57,327 nt of DNA from an uncultured Pelagibacteraceae bacterium (lineage in GTDB: Bacteria > Pseudomonadota > Alphaproteobacteria > Pelagibacterales > Pelagibacteraceae): NCBI GenBank assembly GCA_902596675.1, contig CACJUO010000008.1, forward strand, positions 1 through 57,327, in the 5' to 3' direction. Numbering within the stretch: position 1 is the stretch's first letter; every line of letters begins with the position of its first letter. Shown in pieces: positions 40,538-50,370 of the stretch. The translations under genes were made by a program, and so were the position numbers. The notes under the pieces are model-generated. The model did not search any database, had not been told where the DNA came from, and saw nothing but the letters and a program-made list of their open reading frames with translations.

Positions 40538-41485
40538 TTAATTTGCAGCTAAATATTTTTCTGCCTCTAATGCTGCCATACAGCCCATTCCTGCTGCAGT
40601 TACTGCCTGCCTATAAATTTTATCTTTCACATCTCCAGCTGCGTAAACTCCTGGAATGTTAGTCTCGGTAGAATCGCTTTTAGTAATTAAATAACCTGTA
40701 CTATCCATTTCTAGCTGATCTTTAAATAAAGATGTAGCAGGATCATGTCCAATAGCTATAAATAATCCATCTATCTTTAAATCTGACGTTTCATTAGTTT
40801 TAACATTTTTAATTTTTAATCCTTTTACATTTTTTGGGTCATCATCACCTATCACTTCTTCAACAACAGAGTCCCAAATAATCTCAATTTTTTTATTTTC
40901 CATTAATTTTTTTTGTAATAGTTTTTCAGCTCTAAGTTCATCTCGTCTATGAATTAATTGTACCTTTGATGCAAATTTTGTAAGAAACATAGCTTCTTCT
41001 ACTGCAGCATTTCCCCCGCCAACAACTGCAACTGTTTTATCTTTGAAAAAAAAGCCATCACATGTTGCACATGCTGATACTCCAAATCCCTTAAATTTTT
41101 GTTCAGATTCAATGTTTAACCATCTTGCTTGTGCTCCAGTTGAAATAATAATTGAGTCTGCAGTATATTTTTGTCCTCCATCACCAATTGCTTCAAACGG
41201 TTTAGACTTTAAATTTACCGATTGGATATGATCTTCAACTAAATCGGTTCCGACTGCTTTTGCCTGCTCTCTCATTTGTTCCATCAACCAAGGTCCTTGA
41301 ATAACATCTGCGAATCCAGGGTAGTTTTCAACATCAGTAGTTATTGTTAATTGACCACCCGGCTGCATACCTGCAACTAACATTGGTTTAAGCATAGCTC
41401 TAGCAGCATAAACAGCAGCAGTATAACCAGCTGGCCCTGATCCAATTATTAACACTTTTGTATGTTTAGTTGGTTTTTCACTCAT
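40538..41485 (-). CDS. trxB: Thioredoxin reductase
   Basis: 315-residue flavoprotein transferring electrons from NADPH to thioredoxin. The FAD loop GSGPAGYTAAVYAARA begins at residue 16, the redox-active CATC is at 139-142, the NADPH loop is VVGGGNAAVEEA, and the C-terminal block GVYAAGDVKDKIYRQAVTAAGMG is conserved. Length is standard. It would supply reducing power for repair of oxidised thiols. Confidence 0.97.
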   Translation of the reverse strand: MSEKPTKHTKVLIIGSGPAGYTAAVYAARAMLKPMLVAGMQPGGQLTITTDVENYPGFADVIQGPWLMEQMREQAKAVGTDLVEDHIQSVNLKSKPFEAIGDGGQKYTADSIIISTGAQARWLNIESEQKFKGFGVSACATCDGFFFKDKTVAVVGGGNAAVEEAMFLTKFASKVQLIHRRDELRAEKLLQKKLMENKKIEIIWDSVVEEVIGDDDPKNVKGLKIKNVKTNETSDLKIDGLFIAIGHDPATSLFKDQLEMDSTGYLITKSDSTETNIPGVYAAGDVKDKIYRQAVTAAGMGCMAALEAEKYLAAN

Positions 41486-41505
41486 ACAGGTCTATATAGT
41501 AAATA

Positions 41506-42450
41506 ATGAGCAAATTAAAAGGTATATTATTGACTGAGGGTATGCACGGCATGCTTAGCCAAGTAGAAGGCTTAGCTAAAGCTCTTGATCTTGATTTTAC
41601 TCACCATAAGGTTGAACTTAAAAGTTTATGGAATTTGATTCCGCCAAAGTTTACACCAATTTCTCAAAATGTTTACAAAAAAATAAACTATTCGGATTTT
41701 GATATAATAATTTCTTGTGGAAGAAAAAGTATAATTCCATCAATCCATTTAAAAAGTATCTCAAACAAAAAAGTTTTTAATATTCACATACAAGATCCAA
41801 AAATAAACTTTGATTATTTTGATTATATTGTAGCACCCGAACACGACGGAATAAATGGTTCAAATATCATTAATACAAAAGGTGCAATTCACTATCTTAC
41901 AAAAGACGAAATAGAGGAAAATAAGGATTACTTAAACTCATTTGTAAAAAAAGATAAAAGAAAGATTTGGTGCTTAATTATGGGTGGACCAACTAAATAC
42001 TATGATTATTCAACAAAAAACATGAAACATATTTTTTCAATTTTCTATAAGCTTTTAAAGAAAAAGGATTTTCAACTTGTCATAGTTCCATCAATGAGGA
42101 CACCATTAAATACCATTCATTATGCAAAAGAATTTTTTGGTGAAAATCATACAGTTATAATGAATGTAGATAAAAAAGCTTACTTATCCGCTTTAGCCAT
42201 TTCAGAGAACATTATAGTTACTTGTGACTCAAGCTCAATGATCTCTGAAGCTGCTTTAACAGGAAAACCTATTTATATTGCAAATATTTTGCCTAAAAAA
42301 AATGATATTCGGTTCCAAAGATTTCGAAATCTGTTTAGAGATTTAAATATCACTAGAAATCTTGGAGAAGATATCGAAAATTGGACCTATCAAAGTCTTG
42401 ATGAAACTAATAGGGTAGCAAAAATTATAAAAGAAAAAATTAATTATTAA
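41506..42450 (+). CDS. ELM1-family protein (GT-like)
   Basis: 314-residue protein of the ELM1 (mitochondrial fission ELM1-like) family, with an N-terminal half resembling nucleotide-sugar enzymes and a C-terminal glycosyltransferase-B-like segment including VTCDSSSMISEAALTGKPIYI. Plant ELM1 binds dynamin-related proteins at mitochondria, whereas bacterial members are often linked to LPS or capsule genes and suspected to be glycosyltransferases. The downstream 2OG oxygenase shares an overlapping TAATG junction. Biochemical function is unknown. Confidence 0.75.
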   Translation: MSKLKGILLTEGMHGMLSQVEGLAKALDLDFTHHKVELKSLWNLIPPKFTPISQNVYKKINYSDFDIIISCGRKSIIPSIHLKSISNKKVFNIHIQDPKINFDYFDYIVAPEHDGINGSNIINTKGAIHYLTKDEIEENKDYLNSFVKKDKRKIWCLIMGGPTKYYDYSTKNMKHIFSIFYKLLKKKDFQLVIVPSMRTPLNTIHYAKEFFGENHTVIMNVDKKAYLSALAISENIIVTCDSSSMISEAALTGKPIYIANILPKKNDIRFQRFRNLFRDLNITRNLGEDIENWTYQSLDETNRVAKIIKEKINY

Positions 42451-43115
42451 TGTCATTTTTAAACTCAATACTAAACGACTCAAAAAAATTTGTTAATCCA
42501 TTTGAGCATTGGGAATTAAATAAACCTTTAACAGATGATCAAATAAACGAGATAATAGAAGCAGATATATCTGACCCAGCAAAACATAACCTTGATTATG
42601 ATGGAACCAGAGCTATTGATGGAGGTGAGGGAAAATTTAGAGAAGGAATTTCAGACGGTGGAAAAGCTTTAAAATTTCGATGTTTTGTAACTCATGAAAA
42701 TACCAGAGAATTTCCAGGTCTAACAAATTTAATTAAAGAACTTCAAAGTAAAGAAACTCATCTAAAAATTTCTGAATTAATCAATAAAGATTTGTCTAAT
42801 TCTTATGTACGAGTTGAGGTTATATGTGATCGAGAAGGTTTCTGGCTGAAACCACATTGTGATATTAAGGAAAAACTTATGTCATGTTTATTATTCGTTA
42901 ACAAACATAATGAAAGTGAGGAACTTGGTACAGATTTTTATGATAGTGATTTAAAACTAATTAAAACATTACCTTACAAAGATAATTATGGATATTTTTT
43001 TTCTAGCGGACCCAATACTTGGCATGGAATGGAAAAGAAAGAAATAATAAAAGAGAGAAGGTGTTTACAAGTAAATTATGTGACTTTTAAAACTGATTGG
43101 AAAGTTGATAATTAA
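42450..43115 (+). CDS. 2-oxoglutarate/Fe(II)-dependent oxygenase family protein
   Basis: 221-residue protein with a double-stranded beta-helix iron site: His-x-Asp in LKPHCDIKEK and a distal His in TWHGMEKKE, followed by Arg of KERRCLQVNYV, which would bind 2-oxoglutarate. It begins inside the ELM1 stop (TAATG). The substrate is unknown; the neighbour suggests a glycan or lipid headgroup. The 3' end overlaps the Anbu gene by 4 bases convergently. Confidence 0.75.
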   Translation: MSFLNSILNDSKKFVNPFEHWELNKPLTDDQINEIIEADISDPAKHNLDYDGTRAIDGGEGKFREGISDGGKALKFRCFVTHENTREFPGLTNLIKELQSKETHLKISELINKDLSNSYVRVEVICDREGFWLKPHCDIKEKLMSCLLFVNKHNESEELGTDFYDSDLKLIKTLPYKDNYGYFFSSGPNTWHGMEKKEIIKERRCLQVNYVTFKTDWKVDN

Positions 43116-43837
43116 TTTTCCCAATCAAATCTAGGAAATGTATCAAATACTTTAAAAATTCCCTCAGACCAGGTGTTACAGACTTTAGAATAATCTTCAT
43201 CATCTAAACTTAAACATTTTAATGACGCTAATTTATTTTCATCTTTTTTATAAATTGCAAAATCAATGGGCGGACCTACGGTTAAGTCACTTTTTAAAGT
43301 AGAGTCCATAGAAATTAGTGCACACCTTGATGCATCACCAATTGATACATCTGGTTTAATAACTCTATCAAGTATTGGTTTGCCATACTTAACTTCACCA
43401 ATTACAAGATAAGGTTTACTATCTGCTGGTCTTATATAGTTTCCCTGAGGATATATAAGATAAAGCTCTGGCTTTTGTCCTTTTATTTGACCACCTATTA
43501 TAAAAGTTGAACCTAAAAGCACATCATCAGTATTTATCCCTTGAGGAGATGAATGTTTTATATTTAGACTTCCCACATAAGATGCAATTTGTTCAAAGTC
43601 TTTACACGTATTCAAATTAAGTATCCCCGATGAGCTTTTTAAATCCTTCTCTACAGATTTGTAAACAGCTTGCGATGTTCCTAAATTTCCTGATGTTACT
43701 ATTACTATTGTTCTATCACCAACATCATGAGTAAACATTTTTGAATAAATATTTACATTATCTAAACCTGCATTGGTTCTTGAATCTGATGCGAAGACTA
43801 ATCCTTCATTTGTTTTTATTCCAATACAGTATGTCAT
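43112..43837 (-). CDS. Anbu (bacterial proteasome-homologue) peptidase
   Basis: 241-residue protein of the proteasome beta/HslV superfamily. After Met removal the N-terminal Thr1 is exposed; Asp17 (FASDSRTNAG) and Lys32 (IYSKMF) fit the Ntn catalytic set. The sequence MTYCIGIKTNEGLVFASDSR is the Anbu signature rather than HslV. Divergently placed is a circularly permuted ATP-grasp gene, the usual Anbu partner. The usual extra partners (alpha-E domain protein, transglutaminase-like protein) are not found here. Confidence 0.88.
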   Translation of the reverse strand: MTYCIGIKTNEGLVFASDSRTNAGLDNVNIYSKMFTHDVGDRTIVIVTSGNLGTSQAVYKSVEKDLKSSSGILNLNTCKDFEQIASYVGSLNIKHSSPQGINTDDVLLGSTFIIGGQIKGQKPELYLIYPQGNYIRPADSKPYLVIGEVKYGKPILDRVIKPDVSIGDASRCALISMDSTLKSDLTVGPPIDFAIYKKDENKLASLKCLSLDDEDYSKVCNTWSEGIFKVFDTFPRFDWEN

Positions 43838-43856
43838 TAGCGATTTTTATTTAAAA

Positions 43857-43886
43857 ATGACATAATTATCAAATATTTTATGTCAT
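43857..43886. repeat. 9-bp inverted repeat in the Anbu/ATP-grasp intergenic region
   Basis: Perfect arms ATGACATAA (43857-43865) and TTATGTCAT (43878-43886) are separated by 12 bases. The same TATGTCAT unit recurs at 43830-43837, overlapping the Anbu start codon. The repeat lies about 20 bases upstream of the Anbu ATG and 57 bases upstream of the ATP-grasp ATG, so it may be an operator for both promoters. No regulator is encoded next to it. Confidence 0.6.
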
Positions 43887-43943
43887 AGCAGCTATTTGTA
43901 TTTAGCAATTGTTTTACAATTCATTTTATAAAAAAATTACTAG

Positions 43944-45389
43944 ATGTCTGTTTCTCTATGGAAAAGTTATGACTCAAAATCCGCATATGATGGATATTTG
44001 ACAGAAGAAAATAAGATTAGAAAACATGCTAGAATAATGACTGGCATTTTAGAAAGACATGGAACAAAAAAACTTCAGGAAATTGAAAAAAATTGTCAAA
44101 GCACCATAAGTGCCAGAGGTATTAATTTTAGGGTTTATGCAGCAAATAATAGAGCAGAGGAAAAAAAATGGCCATTAGATATCATACCAAGAATTATTCC
44201 AAAGTCTCAATGGAATAAAATATCAAGAGGATTAATTCAAAGAGTAAAAGCATTAAATTTATTTATCGATGATGTTTATAATAAAAAAAAAATTTTTAAG
44301 GATAAGGTGGTACCAAAAGAATTAATTTTTAATTCACCTTATTATTTAAAAGAATGTGAAGGTTTTTCTCCAAAGTATAAAGCTTGGGCAAATATATCAG
44401 GAATTGATTTAATAAGAAATATTAATGGAGAATATCTAGTTCTTGAAGATAATTTACGTGTCCCATCTGGGGTATCTTATATGTTAGAAAATAGAATGGT
44501 AATGAGGGATGTATTTCCCGAATTATTTACACGATATAAAGTTTCCTCTATACACCAATATTCAAATAAACTTTATCAAAGTATGGTTGAGTGCATACCA
44601 AAAAAAACTGAAAATCCTCATATGGTTGTTTTGACACCAGGCATTTACAATTCAGCATACTTTGAACATTCATTTTTAGCTCAACAAATGGGAATAGCCT
44701 TGGTGGAAGGTAAAGATTTATTTGTCGAAAATGATTTTGTTTATATGAAAACAGTTAAAGGAAAATTAAAAGTTGATTGTATATATAGAAGACTAGATGA
44801 TACTTATCTTGATCCAAAAGTATTTAATAAAGAATCGCTCATCGGAGTTCCTGGTTTATTTAAATGTTGGAAAAAGGGAAATGTTGGGATTATTAATGCC
44901 CTTGGAACTGGAGTTGCAGATGATAAGGCTGTTTACTCTTATGTTAATAAAATGATTGTCTATTATTTAGGTGAGCAACCTAAATTAAACCAAGTGGAAA
45001 CATTTTTGTGTGAAAACAAAGTTCATAGACAACATGTAATTGAAAATATAGCTAAACTTGTAGTTAAACCAGCAAATGCTTCAGGAGGGTATGGAATAAT
45101 GATTGGTCCGAAGGCACCAAAAAAAGAGCGAGAGGAGATGGTAAAAAAGATTAAAAAAAATCCTCGAGAATTTGTAGCTCAACCTTTAGAAATATTATCA
45201 ACAATACCGACTATTTGTGAAAATGGTATTGAGCCAAGACATTTAGATTTAAGGCCTTTTATATTAACTGGCAAAACTTCCTATGTTACAACTGGCGGCC
45301 TTACAAGAGTTGCCTTGAGAAAAGGAAGTACCATAGTAAACAGTTCTCAAGGAGGTGGGTCTAAAGATACAATGGTTGTGGATGCTTAG
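43944..45389 (+). CDS. Circularly permuted ATP-grasp protein (DUF404/DUF407 type)
   Basis: 481-residue protein of the type 2 circularly permuted ATP-grasp group. Conserved features include [12 protein letters not shown], a [21 protein letters not shown]-grasp core, [17 protein letters not shown] (nucleotide-binding loop) and the C-terminal [13 protein letters not shown]. Predicted to be an ATP-dependent carboxylate-amine ligase. It is divergent from Anbu. In many bacteria it is followed by alpha-E and transglutaminase genes; here carB follows convergently, with a 4-base overlap. The product is unknown. Confidence 0.85.
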   Translation: MSVSLWKSYDSKSAYDGYLTEENKIRKHARIMTGILERHGTKKLQEIEKNCQSTISARGINFRVYAANNRAEEKKWPLDIIPRIIPKSQWNKISRGLIQRVKALNLFIDDVYNKKKIFKDKVVPKELIFNSPYYLKECEGFSPKYKAWANISGIDLIRNINGEYLVLEDNLRVPSGVSYMLENRMVMRDVFPELFTRYKVSSIHQYSNKLYQSMVECIPKKTENPHMVVLTPGIYNSAYFEHSFLAQQMGIALVEGKDLFVENDFVYMKTVKGKLKVDCIYRRLDDTYLDPKVFNKESLIGVPGLFKCWKKGNVGIINALGTGVADDKAVYSYVNKMIVYYLGEQPKLNQVETFLCENKVHRQHVIENIAKLVVKPANASGGYGIMIGPKAPKKEREEMVKKIKKNPREFVAQPLEILSTIPTICENGIEPRHLDLRPFILTGKTSYVTTGGLTRVALRKGSTIVNSSQGGGSKDTMVVDA

Positions 45390-48300
45390 TTTTCTTGAAG
45401 CGCTTTAACTTTAAGTTTTTTAGTCTTAAGAGCATTAATTGCTTCTAAAAATGAATATGCAGAAGACATATTTGTACAATATGGAATTTTATTAGCTAAG
45501 GTTCCTCTTCTTAAAGCTTTTGCATCACTTATTCTATTTTCACTATTTCCACCACCAGTATTAATTACCAAAGAGATTTTTTTTGAATTAAGCACATCTA
45601 CTATATGAGGTTTGCCACTACTCACTTTATTAATTTTTCTGCACTTCATGCCATTTTTTACCAAAATACTTGCGGTCCCTTTAGTTGCCGATAAAGAAAA
45701 ACCTAACTTTAATAATCTTTGTGCAACACCAATTATTTCTTGCTTATGAGAGTCTTTAACAGATAAAAATGCTAAACCTTTTGTTGGCAATGAATTTGCT
45801 GCTGCTATTTGACTTTTGGCGATTGCCATACCAAAGTCATCATCAAACCCCATTACTTCTCCAGTAGATTTCATTTCTGGTCCAAGTAATAGATCGCTAT
45901 CAGGAAATTTATTGAATGGAAATACAGCTTCTTTGACTGCAAATTTTTTATTTGTTTTATATTTTAATTTGTACTTTGAAAGTTTTTCTCCTGCCATAAT
46001 TCTCGATGCAATTTTAGCTAGTGGAACCCCATTAGCTTTTGAAACGAATGGAACTGTTCTACTTGCTCTTGGGTTTACTTCTATAACAAATATTTCATCC
46101 TTTTTTATTGCAAATTGAATATTTAAAAGCCCTTTAACTTTTAGCGCTAATGCTAATTTTCTAGTTTGGATTTTAATTTCTTTTAAAAGATTATCTTTGA
46201 TTGATACTGGAGGTAAGCAACATGCTGAGTCCCCAGAATGAACTCCTGCTTCTTCAATGTGTTGCATGATACCTGCAACATAAACATCCTTACCATCAGA
46301 GATAGCATCTACATCAACTTCCATAGCATGATCTATGAATTTATCAATTAAAATTGGATTTTGCTCTGAAGCTCTGAAAGCCTCATTTACAAATTTTTTA
46401 AGTTGGCTTTTATCATGAACTATTTCCATCGCTCTTCCACCCAAGACATACGAAGGTCTAACAACAACTGGAAGTCCAATTCTTTCGCTTATTCTGATTG
46501 CCTCATCAAATTTATTAGCTATACCACTTTCGGCTTGTTTTAAATTCAGTTTGATTAATAGATCTCTAAAACGATCTCTATCCTCTGCTAAATCAATTGA
46601 ACCATATTGAGTACCAAGTATTGGTAATTTGTTTTGATGCAAAAATTTTGCTAGTTTAATTGGAGTTTGACCTCCAAATTGAGCAATAACTCCAATAAGA
46701 TTTCCTCTTGATTTTTCTTTTATAATAATATTTTGAACATATTCCTCTATAAGAGGTTCAAAGTATAATCTATCGCTCGTATCATAATCTGTCGAAACAG
46801 TTTCAGGGTTGCAATTAACCATAATTGTCTCAAATCCAGCTTCCTTAAGAGAAAAGCTTGCCTGACAACAGCAATAATCAAACTCTATGCCTTGTCCAAT
46901 TCTGTTTGGACCTCCTCCAAGAATAATTATTTTTTTCATATTACTAGGATCGGCCTCACACTCAGTATTCATTGAAAAATTTCTTTGATACGTTGAATAC
47001 ATATAAGGAGTAAAAGATTTAAATTCTGCTGCGCAAGTATCTACTTTTTTAAAGACTGGCAAAACTTTAAGAGCAACTCTTTTAGATCTAACTATTTTCT
47101 CTTTAATTCCCGTAAGTTTTGATAATTTTTTATCTGAAAAACCAATGGATTTAACTCTATTAAACTCATTGAATGTTTTTGGAATTCCTCTCTTAATTAT
47201 ATTTTTTTCTTCATCAACAAGATCTTTAATTTGATTTAAGAACCAAGGATCAACTTTTGATAGTTTATATATTGTATTTAATGGAATATTTTTCCTAAAA
47301 GCTTCACCAATTAATAATAGTCTATTTGGAATGCTAACTTTTAAATTTTTTAAAATCTCTTTTTTTGAATAATTAAAAAAATTGTCCAGTCCTGATAATC
47401 CAGTTTCTAATGAAACTAAAGCTTTTTGGAAGGATTCTTTAAAATTTCTACCAATTGCCATTGCTTCTCCAACCGATCTCATTGATGTTCCAAGTACAGC
47501 TTTGGTGTCAGAAAATTTCTCAAATGTAAATCTAGGTATTTTAGTAACCACATAATCAATTGTTGGTTCAAATGAAGCGGGGGTTACCTTTGTTATTTCA
47601 TTTTTTAATTCATCAAGAGTGTATCCAACTGCAAGTTTAGCAGCTACTTTTGCAATTGGAAAACCTGTGGCTTTAGATGCTAGAGCTGAGGATCTTGATA
47701 CCCTTGGGTTCATCTCAATTATAACCATTCTTCCATTTCTAGGGTTAATTGCAAACTGTACATTTGATCCTCCAGTCTCAACCCCAATTTTTCTTAAACA
47801 AGCAATAGAGGCATTTCTCATCACTTGATACTCTTTGTCTGTAAGTGTTAATGCTGGAGCTACAGTTGTTGAGTCTCCAGTATGTATTCCCATTGGATCC
47901 ACATTTTCTATAGAACAAATGATTATACAGTTGTCATTTTTGTCTCTAACAACTTCCATTTCAAACTCTTTCCACCCCTCTAAAGACTCCTCTATTAAAA
48001 CTTGATTTTGAGGTGACTCACTCATTCCATTTCTTACAAGTTTAAAGAATTCTTTTTTACTTTTTGCAATACCTCCGCCTAATCCACCCAAAGTGAATGA
48101 AGGTCTTATAATTGCAGGCAAACCAATTTCTTTTAAACATTTCGAGGCATCTTTGAAATTATTTATAATCCTTGATTTGGGTAAATCTAAACCAATGTCA
48201 GACATATTTTTTCTGAACTTTTTCCGGTCCTCAGCGTTTTCAATTGCTTTTGATTTAGCTCCAATTAGTTCAATTTTATATTTTTTAAGTAGACCAGCTT

Positions 48301-48610
48301 TTTCTGCACTTATTGCTAAATTCAAAGCTGTCTGGCCGCCCATAGTAGGAAGAATTGCATTCGGCTTTTCTTTTTTAATCACTTTTTCAAGAACTGGAAT
48401 TGTAATAGGCTCTATGTAAGTTTTATCAGCAACTCCAGGATCTGTCATAATAGTTGCAGGATTTGAATTTATTAATACTACCTCAAAACCCTCATCTTTA
48501 AGAGCCTTACAAGCTTGTGTACCTGAATAATCAAATTCACATGCTTGTCCAATTATTATTGGGCCTGCACCTATAACTAATATTTTTTTAATGTCTTTTC
48601 TTTTTGGCAT
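45386..48610 (-). CDS. carB: Carbamoyl-phosphate synthase large subunit
   Basis: 1,074-residue subunit making carbamoyl phosphate for arginine and pyrimidines. Two homologous ATP-grasp halves are visible, each with a preATP-grasp entry ([22 protein letters not shown] and [21 protein letters not shown]). The C-terminal allosteric MGS-like domain begins near residue 930. It overlaps carA by 23 bases, and the ammonia tunnel partner is therefore coexpressed. Confidence 0.97.
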   Translation of the reverse strand: MPKRKDIKKILVIGAGPIIIGQACEFDYSGTQACKALKDEGFEVVLINSNPATIMTDPGVADKTYIEPITIPVLEKVIKKEKPNAILPTMGGQTALNLAISAEKAGLLKKYKIELIGAKSKAIENAEDRKKFRKNMSDIGLDLPKSRIINNFKDASKCLKEIGLPAIIRPSFTLGGLGGGIAKSKKEFFKLVRNGMSESPQNQVLIEESLEGWKEFEMEVVRDKNDNCIIICSIENVDPMGIHTGDSTTVAPALTLTDKEYQVMRNASIACLRKIGVETGGSNVQFAINPRNGRMVIIEMNPRVSRSSALASKATGFPIAKVAAKLAVGYTLDELKNEITKVTPASFEPTIDYVVTKIPRFTFEKFSDTKAVLGTSMRSVGEAMAIGRNFKESFQKALVSLETGLSGLDNFFNYSKKEILKNLKVSIPNRLLLIGEAFRKNIPLNTIYKLSKVDPWFLNQIKDLVDEEKNIIKRGIPKTFNEFNRVKSIGFSDKKLSKLTGIKEKIVRSKRVALKVLPVFKKVDTCAAEFKSFTPYMYSTYQRNFSMNTECEADPSNMKKIIILGGGPNRIGQGIEFDYCCCQASFSLKEAGFETIMVNCNPETVSTDYDTSDRLYFEPLIEEYVQNIIIKEKSRGNLIGVIAQFGGQTPIKLAKFLHQNKLPILGTQYGSIDLAEDRDRFRDLLIKLNLKQAESGIANKFDEAIRISERIGLPVVVRPSYVLGGRAMEIVHDKSQLKKFVNEAFRASEQNPILIDKFIDHAMEVDVDAISDGKDVYVAGIMQHIEEAGVHSGDSACCLPPVSIKDNLLKEIKIQTRKLALALKVKGLLNIQFAIKKDEIFVIEVNPRASRTVPFVSKANGVPLAKIASRIMAGEKLSKYKLKYKTNKKFAVKEAVFPFNKFPDSDLLLGPEMKSTGEVMGFDDDFGMAIAKSQIAAANSLPTKGLAFLSVKDSHKQEIIGVAQRLLKLGFSLSATKGTASILVKNGMKCRKINKVSSGKPHIVDVLNSKKISLVINTGGGNSENRISDAKALRRGTLANKIPYCTNMSSAYSFLEAINALKTKKLKVKALQEN

Positions 48611-49781
48611 ATTTTTTTATATCTTGAATAAAGTTTTTAAATAAATATTGACTATCTTGTGGTCCAGGATTTGCTTCTGGGTGATATTGAACCGAAAAAA
48701 CTGGTCTATTTTTTAGTCTTATACCTTCAATAGTATTATCAAAAAGTGACTTGTGGGTTATTTGAATTTTTTTAGATAAGCTTTTTTCTATCACAACGAA
48801 ACCGTGATTTTGGCTTGTAATCTCAACTTTGTTGTTAATTAAATTTTTTACTGGATGATTTGCTCCCCTATGGCCTAACTTCATTTTTTTTGTTTTAGCA
48901 TTTAATGCTAAAGCTAAAATTTGATGGCCCAAGCAGATCCCAAAGATTGGATAATTCCACTTTATTAAATTTTGTATAGTTTTAATTGCATATTTACCAG
49001 TTGCTGCCGGGTCACCTGGACCATTCGATAAAAAAATTCCATCTGGTTTTAATTTTGAAATCTCCTCAGCGGTTGTTTTGCAAGAAACTATTTTTACATC
49101 ACAATTATAATCAGAAAAATATCTTAAAATATTTTTTTTAATTCCGTAATCAATTGCAACAATCTTAAATATTTTTTTGGTATTTTTTTTATATCCAGTC
49201 TCTTTTCTCCAAGTTTTAAAACCTTTCCATGAATAAGTTTTTTTTGTTGATACTTCTTTTGCAAGATCCAGACCATTTAGACCAGGCCATTTAATTGAGA
49301 AATTAATTAATTTTTTTATATTAAATTTGCCTGTTTTGTTATTTGAGATTGTTCCTTTTGGAGCGCCTTTATCTCTTATAAAATTTGTTAAACTTCTAGT
49401 GTCTAATCCAGTTAAACCAACTATTTTATTTTCTTTAAGCCACTCATCTAATGTTCTTAAAGCCCTGTAATTCGAGGGAGAAGTAATCTCAGAATTAAAT
49501 ATAGCACCCTTTGTCCAAACTTTGTCTGACTCCAAATCCTCATTGTTGGTTCCAACATTTCCAATATGAGGGAATGTAAAGTTGATAATTTGTCCAGCAT
49601 ATGAAGGGTCAGATATTATTTCCTGATATCCAGTCAAAGAAGTATTAAAACAAACCTCTCCGGTTGCTGTACCTTGATATCCAAGGCCAATACCTTTGAA
49701 AATTAGTTTATTATCTAGAACTAAAATACCCGTATTAAATGGATGATTAATTGCAATTTTATTTTTTTGTTTTTTGATCAA
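48588..49781 (-). CDS. carA: Carbamoyl-phosphate synthase small subunit
   Basis: 397-residue glutaminase subunit. The class I amidotransferase nucleophile is in [14 protein letters not shown] and the His-x-Glu pair is in [11 protein letters not shown]. The N-terminal [27 protein letters not shown] block is CarA-specific. The only in-frame start before the homology is a TTG at 49781, directly preceded by an in-frame TAA, so a TTG start is likely. The 124-base upstream gap carries a 12-bp palindrome at 49786-49797. Confidence 0.95.
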   Translation of the reverse strand: MIKKQKNKIAINHPFNTGILVLDNKLIFKGIGLGYQGTATGEVCFNTSLTGYQEIISDPSYAGQIINFTFPHIGNVGTNNEDLESDKVWTKGAIFNSEITSPSNYRALRTLDEWLKENKIVGLTGLDTRSLTNFIRDKGAPKGTISNNKTGKFNIKKLINFSIKWPGLNGLDLAKEVSTKKTYSWKGFKTWRKETGYKKNTKKIFKIVAIDYGIKKNILRYFSDYNCDVKIVSCKTTAEEISKLKPDGIFLSNGPGDPAATGKYAIKTIQNLIKWNYPIFGICLGHQILALALNAKTKKMKLGHRGANHPVKNLINNKVEITSQNHGFVVIEKSLSKKIQITHKSLFDNTIEGIRLKNRPVFSVQYHPEANPGPQDSQYLFKNFIQDIKKYAKKKRH

Positions 49782-49905
49782 TTACAACTCATGAGTTAAA
49801 GGTCTATACAATAAAACCTTTTTTTGCGCAACATATCTAATGTATATTTTGTAAAAAAAATATTTTTTCTTTTTGAAGAATATTTTGAATACGCTAAAAT
49901 TAAAT

Positions 49906-50370
49906 ATGTCATTAAGAGAAAGTATAGAGTCAGACTACAAAACAGCTTTAAAATCTAAAGATAAAAATAAAATATCAACTTATAGGTTAATTTTATCTGG
50001 TATTAAAGATTTAGATATTAGCAATAGATCTGGGGCAGAAAAAAAAGAGACAGATGATGAAGATATTAAGAAGTTATTAAAAAAAATGATTAAACAGCGT
50101 AGCGAATCAATTGAATTGTATAAAAAAAATAATCGTAAGGATCTTCAAGATATAGAAGAACAAGAAGTTGCAACAATTAGCAGATATTTACCTAAACAGA
50201 TTAGCGAGGAGGATACTAAGAAAATTTGTGAAGAAGTGGTAAAATCAACAGGCGCAAACTCAATTAAGGATATGGGAAAAGTTATGGGTGAATTAAAGAA
50301 AAATAATGCTGACAGTATCGATTTTTCTAAAGCTGGAGCAATTATAAAAGAATTATTACAGCAAAAATGA
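49906..50370 (+). CDS. yqeY: GatB/YqeY domain protein
   Basis: 154-residue helical protein of the YqeY family, homologous to the tRNA-binding tail of GatB. MSLRESIESDYKTALKSKDK opens the domain, and the EIATISRYLPKQISEE-like stretch (EVATISRYLPKQISEED) is diagnostic. I chose the ATG at 49906; the TTG-type start at 49873 adds 11 unsupported residues. It overlaps dnaG as ATGA. A yqeY-dnaG-rpoD order is a common variant of the macromolecular synthesis operon. Confidence 0.9.
   Translation: MSLRESIESDYKTALKSKDKNKISTYRLILSGIKDLDISNRSGAEKKETDDEDIKKLLKKMIKQRSESIELYKKNNRKDLQDIEEQEVATISRYLPKQISEEDTKKICEEVVKSTGANSIKDMGKVMGELKKNNADSIDFSKAGAIIKELLQQK

Noticed and set aside
45816-48419. Several plus-strand open frames of 69-108 codons inside carB
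   Set aside because: They lie antisense to a well-conserved gene and have no family resemblance; they reflect codon bias only.
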